Positions 13,171 through 22,520 of a DNA stretch of 64,000 nt are shown one piece after another. The translations under genes and the position numbers were made by a program. Each line of letters starts with the position of its first letter. The stretch's first letter is position 1. The notes beneath the pieces were generated by a model that was not told the origin of the DNA, ran no database searches, and worked only from the letters and a program-made list of their open reading frames with translations. This stretch comes from Saksenaea vasiformis B4078 (taxonomy: Eukaryota; Mucoromycota; Mucoromycetes; Mucorales; Saksenaeaceae): contig JNDT01001030.1 of the NCBI GenBank assembly GCA_000697055.1, positions 1-64,000 on the forward strand, in the 5' to 3' direction.

Positions 13171-13579
13171 CTTTCCAATGCAACAGTTATTCGGCTTGAA
13201 CGTCTTATAATATCTATCTGACACAAACGTTGATTACAAGTCCCTCATAAATTTCGAGAGACCAGAATAAATGGACGAAGCAGGTTTTGAATGATATTTC
13301 ACCGCAGTAAAATAAAATTTTGAGTCCTAATGACAGCTTAAGCTGATAACATCAGGACGGATATTCGTAATTTAGGAGGATAAATTAACCGAGGAGGAAA
13401 GAATGGGCCTGCAATCTTTTTTTTTTCTTTTTTAGCTTTACTATACTAGAAGCTGGTACAATAGGAAAGCTGGCCTCCTATTTCACGTGGGGCGCGGACT
13501 AAATGAAAAAAAAATCAAATCAGATCCGAGAGCGACGTGATATCGGTTACAGACATCAGAGCACTTCACACTTTCGACT

Positions 13580-13586
13580 TATAAAA
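13580..13586 (+). promoter_or_regulatory. TATA box of the proline-rich protein gene
   Basis: TATAAAA 42-48 nt upstream of the ATG at 13628, followed by a CTTCTTCTTC pyrimidine tract and TTTAG just before the start. Confidence 0.6.
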
Positions 13587-13627
13587 TCAGTTTCTTCTTC
13601 TTCTTCTTTTTTTCTTTAGACAATAAC

Positions 13628-14044
13628 ATGCAATATTTTCAGAAGATAGAATACATCACTTTAGTCTTCACTGTGTTACAGCTGGTCTTCACAGTGCAGG
13701 CTTTGCCGATCGTACCAACCGGTGTAACCGACGGGGAAGGCTTTCCTCTTCAGCGGACACGAGACAGTTCAATCAGACAATACGACAATACCCCGGAATT
13801 AGCTAGGCGTGATATTCAGGGTGCTCAGTCTAGTGGATCGCCCATGGCGATTGCCCCTCAAGGTCAACTACTTAACAGTCCGCCCGTCTATGGCGCACCG
13901 ACTTTCGCACCCCCACCGTACGCCCCGCCAGCTTATACGCAGCCAACTTACACACAGCCTCCTGTTGCTGGCCCATTTGCTAACGGTGCACCTGCCCGTT
14001 CAGTAACCACTGCGTCGAGACAACCAGATTTTACAGCATGGTAA
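13628..14044 (+). CDS. Small secreted proline/tyrosine-rich protein
   Basis: Single exon, 138 aa, stop TAA. A hydrophobic core near residues 10-24 (ITLVFTVLQLVFTVQA) followed by LPIVP fits a cleavable signal peptide, although several residues precede the core. A dibasic site (LARRD, about residues 58-62) could be cut by a Kex2-type protease. The C-terminal half is low-complexity and rich in Pro, Tyr and Thr, with repeated PPxYxxP and YTQP units at about 90-115, as in wall-associated or extracellular structural proteins. There is no Cys pattern and no catalytic motif. A TATA box at normal spacing supports expression. The role is unknown. Confidence 0.6.
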   Translation: MQYFQKIEYITLVFTVLQLVFTVQALPIVPTGVTDGEGFPLQRTRDSSIRQYDNTPELARRDIQGAQSSGSPMAIAPQGQLLNSPPVYGAPTFAPPPYAPPAYTQPTYTQPPVAGPFANGAPARSVTTASRQPDFTAW

Positions 14045-14411
14045 AGAATATCGCGAGAAATTATAGATGCAAATGGTAACGGCAATTATCCGACAGCGGT
14101 ACATTTTGTAAGACTGTTCCGCCTGCTTGTGATGATGAAGGTATGATCGTCGCATGGTTAAATTTTCGTAGGCTAATTCCTGATCCTATAGATGATACCT
14201 GTCCATGCAGGGTAAGGAAATACGTGCGATGTTAGCTTTGTTGACAAAATACATAGAATAAGCAGCTGACAGTCAGTTGTCTGCAGTTATTATGCCCTAC
14301 TAGTCCCGATCTTAGGATGCTCGCTCCGCAGGCGAAAACTTGTCAAACAGCTGCACCAGAGAGCGAAGACTAAAGATTTAATGGAAAAAATGTATAGGAA
14401 TGTCGAAATTT
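14045..14411. other. Intergenic, convergent 3' ends
   Basis: Lies between the stop codons of the secreted proline-rich protein (+) and the agmatinase (-). No further feature was seen. Confidence 0.5.
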
Positions 14412-15697
14412 TTATTGTTCATTAAAAGGGGTTTTGACCATGATCGAGAGAACGTCAAATAGCAAGTCTGCTGCAGCAATAGCTGTTATTTGGGCACTAG
14501 TATCATAGGCTGGAGCTACTTCTACAAGGTCGGCTCCAACAATTTTGAGGCCGTCAAGTCCACGAATAATACTTCGGAACTCTCTTGTAGTCCATCCACC
14601 ACTCTCTGGAGTGCCTGTAGCAGGAGCATATGCAGGGTCCAGTGTGTCAATGTCTATCGAAAGATATACATAATTATCTCCAACGATTTTCTTGATGCGT
14701 TCAATGATGCCCGCAACACCAATTCGATCTATTTCACGAGCTTCAACAATATGGAAGCCGAGTTTAGAATCCTCCTAAGCGAGATTTGATTGAAACACAA
14801 CACATTAGCCTTTCTTATGGAAGAGGCACGTTTCTTCTTGTCATACCTCGTATTCAGCAGGGGTATTGACAGTACAACGGATACCACCGTGTACGGATTC
14901 GCCTTTGTTGATAAGGCCTTCTTTAGACGCGAAATAAAAGTAGGTTCCGTGATTTAGATTTGGTTTAGCGTCATCTTTGTATATATAGGGTGACCAAGAA
15001 TCTAAGTGCGAATCAAAGTGAATGACGGACACCGGGCCGTACGTGGCATGAATCGATCGCAAAATAGGCAGCGTAATCGTGTGATCGCCACCCATAGTGA
15101 TAAGTCGGGGGAAGTTCCCAGCACGTTTTGCAGCTGGTTTGCGAATCAGCAGTTCCTTGTAGCCGTCATGGATGCTTTGTACTGCCTTTTCGCTATCAAA
15201 CGGTCTAGCACGGATAAATAATGTTAGGCATGAACAAAGAAGGAAAAGAGGTAACTACGTTGCAAAGATGTCTCCACAGTCTACAATTTTCGCCCAGCTC
15301 ATGAAGGGGTTAACAGCCAAAGGTACATTATAGCCACCAGAGACGATGGTGCGTCGGGAAGCTTCTCGAATACCACTTGGGCCAAACCGAGCCCCTGGGC
15401 GATAACTCACAGCTTTCACTAGTGTCAGAAGCAAATCGACGATAATATGTAGTTCGCTTAACTGGTATCCATCGGTGCTCCGAGAAAGGCGATGTCATAG
15501 TCCACCGATTTATTTTTCCAACATTGCTCGTAGGGCAGATGAGCAAACGTACCAATACCGGCGTACACACCGTCGATGGACGTAGGAAGAACCCATTGCT
15601 TGCTGTCGCCACGCGAGTCAATACCACTGCTTCCATAAAGAGGATGTGCCGCCGCCATAGAGACGGCCGATACAATAGCCATTGAAATGAGTTTCAT
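14412..15697 (-). CDS. Secreted agmatinase-type ureohydrolase
   Basis: Ureohydrolase (arginase/agmatinase fold), predicted to hydrolyse agmatine or a related guanidino compound to urea plus amine. Exons are 15697-15463, 15412-15259, 15204-14847 and 14774-14412, giving 369 aa. The Mn-binding signatures are all present: GGDHT (His171), FDSHLD (Asp194, His196, Asp198) and SIDIDTLDP (Asp290, Asp292). [12 protein letters not shown] near residue 85 is typical of the family. The first 17 or so residues form a signal peptide ([14 protein letters not shown] core), so the enzyme is likely secreted or vacuolar. That is unlike bacterial agmatinase but known among fungal homologues. A start 29 codons upstream (15784) is rejected because it lies upstream of the TATA box. 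Exact substrate not proven. Confidence 0.9.
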
Positions 15698-15760
15698 AGT
15701 AAAAGTACTGTACTGGCAAGAAATAGTTCTAAAGTGAAAATCTTTGAATGGGTCGCTCCA

Positions 15761-15767
15761 TTTTATA
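15761..15767 (-). promoter_or_regulatory. TATA box of the agmatinase gene
   Basis: TATAAAA on the minus strand, 64-70 nt upstream of the ATG at 15697. It decides the start against the in-frame upstream codon at 15784. Confidence 0.55.
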
Positions 15768-16253
15768 TTTATGTTAGTCACCATTGCTGAGGTTACCGGG
15801 CAGGTGTCGTACAGCGAACGACGTTCCGAAGGGATACCGTTGATGTTGTGGCGTATGAGTCATATGTTTAGAGTCGGTGATACGCAGTGAAACACATATC
15901 CAATAATAACTTTGCAATGGAGTCTAAAATAGTTCCTACTTACTTTTAAAGGCACTTTATCCACTAAGTCGGTGCGTTGAGAAACAAGCCAAGGCAATAT
16001 CAATGGGCTGATGCCGTTTTTTAGGCTGTGGTTGAGGGACGGATTTATTTGCCTTTTTAGGGTCTACCCACTTCCCCAAAGAACCTCGGGAATTTCTTGC
16101 TGCTTTACAGAACCAGCACTTTGGAGCGTAGCAATTGCATAGCAGCCACGATAAAAAAAAGCAGAAGTGGAACTTTTTACTTCAAGAATATGTAATAGAA
16201 AACATTTACAATATTTTTGCACATACTGATGGAACATGTATACGGATGACAAC
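15768..16253. other. Intergenic, no gene seen
   Basis: About 490 bp between the agmatinase promoter and the 3' end of the dioxygenase gene. The 62-aa minus ORF at 16064-16252 has no motif. Confidence 0.5.
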
Positions 16254-17270
16254 TTATCGCATCCATGCTGTCAGAGCATATCGCTCTTTATTCGCATGTA
16301 ACACGGCATGATCGACGACACCACTTAGAAATAGCACAACTCGTCCCATCAGTGGATGAACTGTTCTGTCCGATGTATCTGCCATATCAGGACGACCAAA
16401 CAGTTTAAGTTCACCTCCATCACCGGGTGTCCATTGTGGATTGAGATAGCAAATGGCAGTAACTCGTCGTTGATGTGTATCTTCTGGGTCGTCCGTAGGG
16501 AACGCGTCACGGTGTCGTTCATATCGAGCATTATCAGGATGATAATATGCAAGCTGGTATTCTGTGCGCCCTTTCAGTCGAATCATTGTAGACAAATCTT
16601 TATGCAAAGGACCACTGATGAATTCCAGGATCTTTCGTAGATGTGGCGGGTGAGAATCAGATCCAGGCTCTAACCTAACCGGATGTGAGGAGTGGTACTT
16701 TTATATAAAAATAGATGCGTTTTCTTACCACATGATCGCATCGTCTCGCGCACTCACGTCGCGAAAGGGATCTTCCTCTTCGTCCTTGAGATGGCTTGCT
16801 TGACAAAACTTGTTACCTTTTCGTAGTTGCTCAGCCTCCTCGCGAGCGCCTTTACATAGCCATTAATCCATTTGTTACTTTTTCATTTTGATGAAACCTT
16901 TTAACGTGTCCAAATCGAGCAGACCATCGACGACAGTCCAACCATGTCCATAAAGTTCCTCGATGGCTTTACACGACAAATGTTGAAGATGCCAGTCAGC
17001 ACACTTTGCTTGTGCTTGTGTTGTATTGACCTCATTGTAGAACAGCCGTTGCGCAATGAGTAATGGATTTTCTTGTTGATCAAGGTATTTTAAAAGGTCA
17101 TTTTCAGTGATCTCTTCAAATTCTTCCTCCACTTCTTCTTCTTCATCGGGATTGTATTCGAAATCGGACGGAAGATCGCTTTTATCATCAGGAAAGTCGG
17201 GAAGGTCTGAAGTTACAGTGGCAGCAGCACGTAAAATACGAGCTTCCAAAGCGTCGTTGTTGGATGTCAT
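16254..17270 (-). CDS. 2-oxoglutarate/Fe(II) dioxygenase, prolyl-4-hydroxylase-like
   Basis: Non-haem iron dioxygenase that likely hydroxylates a protein side chain using 2-oxoglutarate and oxygen. Exons are 17270-16898, 16849-16729 and 16674-16254, giving 304 aa. The iron triad is visible as HRD (His219, Asp221) and the distal His287, with Arg296 nine residues later for 2OG binding (RYALTAW). The spacing matches the PHD/P4H group. Residues about 38-58 are strongly acidic (Glu/Asp-rich), followed by a helical region. No signal peptide, so a cytosolic or nuclear enzyme is likely. Intron 1 starts at GTTTCATC, a weaker donor. The alternative, an early TAA at 16877, would delete the catalytic domain. 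Substrate unknown. Confidence 0.85.
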
Positions 17271-17539
17271 GAATTGCGATACGTGCTCGTGTTTACTTTT
17301 GAAATTTCCTCATTCAATGCGAGCGGAGACTAAAAGCATGATCAATGCCCATCCATTCGCGCCGAACCAAACTATTCGATTTTTCCCATGATTCTGCGTC
17401 TATTCGAAGATATTTGGCGTCACTTCCAGATAAACTCTGCGTTTTGAAGTATTTTTTTTTACGTGCATCTAATTATATGATTCTCGTATCATACTCTTCC
17501 ATATTACTTTTTGAGCTGTTGATGGCTTCCCATTATCTG

Positions 17540-17880
17540 AAGGCAGAGACAGAATTTCATTGTCTCGTGCAAAGGACATGTTAAAGATAGGACCCGATTA
17601 TCCCGTGTTAAACATAGGATTGTTTGTCTCATGCAAAAGACGTGGTAATGATCAATTCTTTTTTTTTTTTTTTTTTTACATCATGCCAAAAGGTGTGTTA
17701 TCTCACGCAGAAGGTGTGGTCGGTGGTAAGGCATATCGTGTCATGCAAAGGATAAATCAGTGATCGGATTCTTTTGACTCATAAAAGCGGTATCTCAGAA
17801 ACAGGATTCCGTCGCCTCATGCAAAAAGTGCGTTGAAGATAGGTTCCTTTTATCTCATACAGAAAGAATGTCTCAGATAA
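17540..17880 (+). repeat. Degenerate tandem repeat, core TCTCATGCAAAAG
   Basis: At least six diverged units share a core like TCTCATGCAAAAGGTGTG, often followed by TTAAAGATAGGA. Examples start near 17560 (GTCTCGTGCAAAGGAC), 17626 (GTCTCATGCAAAAGACG), 17680, 17700, 17737 and 17813, with a weaker one near 17850. Unit spacing is irregular (about 20-60 nt). It abuts dispersed-repeat copy B. It is not a CRISPR array: the spacing and identity are too poor. Confidence 0.55.
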
Positions 17881-17889
17881 CGGAAAGTA

Positions 17890-18150
17890 ATGCATATTTA
17901 AAGGGAGCCCTTCTTTTTCCTTTTTTTCTTCTTCTTTGGCTCTGTTGAAACAAACATCCCCGGTACGGATGTTGACTTTATTGCATATCCAGGATCACTC
18001 ATTTTCTTGTATACCGTTTAGGCTACATGACCGCTGTCCCGAACCGTCTTGCCCGTGTTGGTGCTTTATGCCCACACTAAAAGTACGTCTCTTCAGAGAC
18101 GCAAGTTTTATTTAATGTAGCGTAAAAAGTGATTCAATAAACAGTACTCT
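17890..18150 (-). repeat. Dispersed repeat family, copy B (inverted, shorter)
   Basis: Reverse complement of the blocks seen in copies A, C and D. In order on the minus strand they are ACTGTTTATTGAATCA plus TTTTTACGCTAC and AATAAAACTTGCG, then CAAGACGGTTCGGGACAG, CATCCGTACCGGGGATG, AGAGCCAAAGAAG and a TATA-like CCCTTTAAATATG. The middle portion found in copies A, C and D is missing. Best match is copy D at 51.6 kb. Confidence 0.7.
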
Positions 18151-19228
18151 CCGTTTGCTTCAAAAATGAGCTTTACAGTGGAGAAATAGTCTTCCCAAGT
18201 GAATGAAATGGACAGGCGCATGTCTAAACAATATGGCTTTCACCATGGGTTTGCTTTATTACGTTTGCAATCCTTCAAAACGTTATTACGATCACCTTTG
18301 TCGATGAATTTCAAAATAGCCAGATAAGAAAAGGCTTAATTATCAGCATCTACCGCTTTTGTTACAGCGAGTATTATCAGAGTTGAGATATCACCAGTCG
18401 ACTTTGAACAATAGGGTGTTGTAAACATGTGTGTATCTCTGCGGGCATTGACGTCGCGTTACCATAACGTACCGCACGTTTGGTAACCAGCACGGTATGC
18501 AGTGTTCGTACAACTCTTTGTTTAGTCATAGGCTCGACATGTCCTTCTGGCACACAATCCAGTATTTTTGTTAACATGAAGTGTCGATATTACCTTTGTT
18601 CATGGCAAGTAAACTAGGATTTTCTGCCTTTTTCAGGCAAACTCGACACCAGTATGCCAGTCCAGAGAATTTGCCGTGCACATTCATTTGGAACGTGGCA
18701 TCCTAAATGCAAACTAAGGGGTCACGTCTGCTGATGATCCTACAGATATTGGATTTCCTGGTATGACGCGCGCTATCTTCCTTATTGCAGTAAAGGGTAC
18801 TCATCTGATGTTTGCAGAATCAACGACGACCATGTTCCCCAGAAGTCGAAAAGTTGTGTGAATCTTGAGCGTCCTCCATGTCGCATATTGTCTGTTTTAG
18901 AGGACTTCCGAAGCGGAATAGACGCTCCCTTTTAAGTCCATTTCTATTATAGGATGGCGACGGATCATTTTGATCCATAGCACATCTTGAGCTACCAAAA
19001 TATGCTTGGGCCTTACATATTCACTAGCTATCTTTTGGATTGAAAGATGATTTGCTATCTACAAACTTCTAGATGTCCAGGTGAGGGCCCACATCCTCGG
19101 ACTCCTTGCTGCAACTGTCTGAATCACTTTCCACTGAAAAATCTATTCAATTTGGATATTTATTTGATGCAAAGGATCATTCAAATTCCAGGATTGCGGA
19201 GATAGGTGTAGGAAAAGAGGTCAACATG
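18151..19228. other. About 1.1 kb without a supported gene
   Basis: Downstream region of the P450 gene (minus strand) plus unassigned sequence. The 66-aa minus ORF at 18377-18577 has no motif. Confidence 0.45.
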
Positions 19229-21208
19229 TTACTCCTTGAGCACAGAATCCTCTCGTCTGCAAATACGGACCTTGAAATCCTCTGGAGCGGAGATCAGTCC
19301 ATTTGCCACGATATGGTGAATATTTGGATAAGCCGGCTTCCCTTGTTCGTCGAGCACTGGCAGAATAGTACAAGTGGAAAACAACTGAACAAGTGTATAA
19401 AATATTTCTACTTCAGCCTAAATACAGAAACTAAGTTATTGCGACTTATTCACTGGTCATTTGCTTACCAAGTGGATTCCAAGACACAAACGTCTATATA
19501 TATCCGTCAGTATCATAATAACTTGCTTCCCTTGTTCTTATTTTACCTTCCCCATGAAAATGAGTATATGTCTCGTTCTTCTGGTTTTAGATTGGCCGTT
19601 ACCCGTAATGGCTTTGAGCAGTTGATAAAACGATCGGGTATGAACGTTTCGGGGTCTTCGTATATGTTTGGATCGGAATGCATGCCCAGGATATTCGTAA
19701 CGAGTACGGTGCCTTTGCGTATTAGATATCCGTTGTACTCGACTTTTTCATTATTTAATACAGATTAGGGTTTGCGGTTAGTACAGCTTACAATCTTCGT
19801 CAGCCATATGAGGAATACTGCTGGGCCCAATGGTACGGTATCGCATGCATTCCTTCTGAACAGAGATCGTGTACGGAAAGGCGTCACGTTCCGAAATCGT
19901 CGGTAGTCGATTGTGCGTAGTAATAAATTGGTCAATTTCATTTGAAATCTTCTTTTGGACGTCGGGGTAATTGCAGAGGATTGCGACTATCCATGCCAGT
20001 GTTGTAGCGGTAGTATCCGATGCGGCCGTAATAAGATCAACTGATAATATATCATCAGCATTCTCCTTCTTTATCTAAAAGTTTACATTACTTGTAGACA
20101 CCAGAATATCCATATCATCTAGACCGTACTCTTCCTTTTCTTCGACCATCTTTGCAAGTACGCAGGGTTTTTTTGAATCCAACGTTTTTTGGAAAATTCG
20201 CTGCATTGTAGCGTTCCGTTCTTTATAAACGAGCCTGTCATAACGCGCATGAACGCGTGTGATAACCTCGAGCCACGAAAGGATCGGTAAAAAAGTACTT
20301 ATATCGGACAATGCACTGGTTTCCTTGATCAGCCCATGAACGTTGTACATGATTTCCTTGTAAAGTGGGTCTTCCACGGACTCGGCTCGTTGGGCAAGCA
20401 TAACGACTAAAATGATATTCAGCGATTCGAGTTGAAAGCGTTTGTAAGGTTCAGCATAGCCTTTCTCAGCGGTTGACTGAACAAAGTCTTTTACGCAAAT
20501 AGCGGCTTCTTTCTCAATCAACGGGTCAAATTCTCTCACCATCCTAGACTTTAGGATCGATTGTACTTGATCATTTGTTATTTTGGAGCAATTTTAAGGG
20601 AAGCAATAAAAGGCTTACCCCATCCTCGTGTTTTCCGCCATTTTGGACCAGGATTCCCGAATATGATACCTCTGTATGCAGGTTTAAGTAACATCTTTGC
20701 AGCTTACATGCATTACCTTCCACCCATTGAAGAATAATGGGAAAACGTGTTATGAGGTCTTGATGAAGTGTGACGTCCATGGCCTACAAGGATATCATGC
20801 GCAATTTGTGGATCCGCTATGAAGATCCACGTTTGTACTCCGACTTGTAATCGAAACATGGGTCCTGTTAACCATAGGTTAGCCATGGTATCTTTACACA
20901 ATCCCTTTCCGTGCCATTTACCAATAGACTTGTGCCAGTTTTTAATCGTTTCCTGTGGATCATTGATTAGTGATAGCATATGCCCTGAATAGACAATTTA
21001 GTACAATAAAAACTTGACTTCAGCATCAAACAATCGTACCAATATATGGGTAGCAGCCTTCTGGTGCTGGTATTTCTCGTAGACCAGTAGAAAGTTTTTT
21101 TGTCTTTCTGCATGCTGTCCAGGTGGCAACGCTGACGAGAGCCAACACACTTGCAATTGCAAATACCGGACTTCGTTGTGCATAGGAGGAGAGGATACAG
21201 TCAGTCAT
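19229..21208 (-). CDS. Cytochrome P450 monooxygenase, microsomal type
   Basis: Haem-thiolate monooxygenase, probably ER-anchored through the hydrophobic segment at about residues 14-32. Exons are 21208-21040, 20984-20717, 20671-20619, 20565-20092, 20040-19792, 19742-19547, 19493-19469 and 19417-19229. They join in frame to 540 aa. Hallmarks are an I-helix AASDTT (about 327-332), ExxR as ECMR (385-388), a PDRF segment, and the haem loop FSWGRRLCLG with axial Cys473. The C-terminus ends in LISAPEDFKVRI. The cysteine sits in a 25-nt microexon (19493-19469). A TATA box precedes the start. The substrate is unknown; the best family resemblance is to fungal CYP clans with an (A/G)SDTT helix. No redox partner or biosynthetic cluster lies next to it. 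Confidence 0.92.
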
Positions 21209-21254
21209 AGGAGAAAGAAGATTGATGAAAGGTCCCTAGGCCGCTATGCCACGC

Positions 21255-21261
21255 TTTTATA
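21255..21261 (-). promoter_or_regulatory. TATA box of the P450 gene
   Basis: TATAAAA on the minus strand, 47-53 nt upstream of the ATG at 21208. Confidence 0.55.
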
Positions 21262-21738
21262 TTTACGGCGATGCTGATCATGCATCGGACCCAAAATGTA
21301 GCCGATTATGCCTCATGTGCTACAAAAAACAAAGCGCCGTGGTCCTTCATCTCTGCACTGCAATAGATGCGCCTACAGCTGAGCACAGGACCATTGAATG
21401 CAACCTCTCTGCACCCAATTTGTTACAGCCACTATCAAACAAAAATATATAAAGTTAGAGCTACAGTAATTTCTTTTTGTAGACAATGGCATCCCATGTG
21501 GTTGTCTTACGGCTAAATACTGTTTGTCCATTGTCGCGACCAGTCGAAAACGGCGCCAACCTGTATCATTAGGATCTCCCCGAATCGTAGATCTAGCGCC
21601 TTTTGAATTCTGTCAATCAATCTTCCGCCTGATTCGCCCTGCGCCGTGCCTCCTGTCAAAATGATCACTTGCAATAGAATCAAATATTAAAATAGAGAGG
21701 ACCGTTGATGTTGCACTGTACTTCTAATCAGCTAAGCC
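21262..21738. other. Intergenic, no gene seen
   Basis: About 480 bp between the P450 promoter and repeat copy C. The 68-aa plus ORF at 21246-21452 overlaps the promoter and is not convincing. Confidence 0.5.
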
Positions 21739-22520
21739 TACTTAGGATTATTAAAAAAAAGTTTACGCTGCTCTAAACAACCTAACCCTCCATGAAGAAC
21801 AAGTTTACGTTAACAGAAAATCGATATACGGGCCATTAGTTGATGAATTGCCAACAAAATCATACAACTTGGCCCTCGGCGGACGCATAATTTACTGGTG
21901 CAACGTAAAAAAAAAGTCTTTCGCGGTTAGCAAATGGAAGACGCTTCGATGCCAATCTACTTATCGCAATGTAATCCCGCGATTGTGATGTCTGCGCCGC
22001 ACTCTGGTACGGTGGGGACAAGGTGGAGAGAATCTGGCATAATGGCCAATGGTCAAGGAGCTCCAGAGGGCTTGGAACAACGCAACGTCTGGCGAAGTTC
22101 TATTCTGGAAAATAAGTAAAGCTGTGGAAGACAACGGTTATTAATCTGGTGGTGAACAGGGAGCTACACGACAGCCGAGACGGTTCGAGACAGAGGTCAT
22201 GCAGGCCAAACAAACAGATAGAGAATGATCCTGCATGTGTTATGAAAAATTAACACCCTTACCCGGGTATTAGAGAGGAACAAAGCCAAAGAAAAGGGAA
22301 AAAAAGAGATTCAGGCGTCCCTGGATTATTTTTGGTGGAGCATTTATCTTCAAACATTTCCACTGCCTCCGATAAGATACTGGGAACCCATCAGTGGACC
22401 AACTCAATACAAGACTTAGGTCATCCGCGCGCGAAATATTCTTTGGATTAATGCAAATGAACCACTCCTCAGCGCGAATACGCCTGATTTTTCACCGCAG
22501 GATTTACTCAACTTCAACGT
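21739..22520 (+). repeat. Dispersed repeat family, copy C
   Basis: Blocks in the same order as copies A and D: TTTACGCTGCTCTAAA, GCGGTTAGCAAATGG with CTTCGATGCC, GAGACGGTTCGAGACAGAG followed by TCATGCAGGCC, GAATGATCCTGCATG, CCTTACCCGGGTA and CAAAGCCAAAGAAAAGG, then GGCGTCCCTGGATTATTTTTGGTGGAGC. A short frame after it (NTRLRSSAREIFFG) mirrors copy A. Confidence 0.65.

Noticed and set aside
15698..15784. 29-codon upstream extension of the agmatinase
   Set aside because: It lies across the TATA box and would bury the signal peptide.
16868..16897. Stop of the first dioxygenase frame as the real end
   Set aside because: Splicing at GTTTCATC..TAAAG restores the frame and the complete catalytic domain.
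19106..19768. 220-codon plus-strand ORF
   Set aside because: Lies antisense over the last exons of the P450 gene, whose exons splice in frame and carry the haem motif; the plus ORF has no motif.
20041..20092. Very short or no intron between P450 exons 4 and 5
   Set aside because: A 51-nt GTAATG..ATCAG intron gives the expected continuous DILVSTIDLITAASDTT; other choices leave a stop or duplicated DIL residues.
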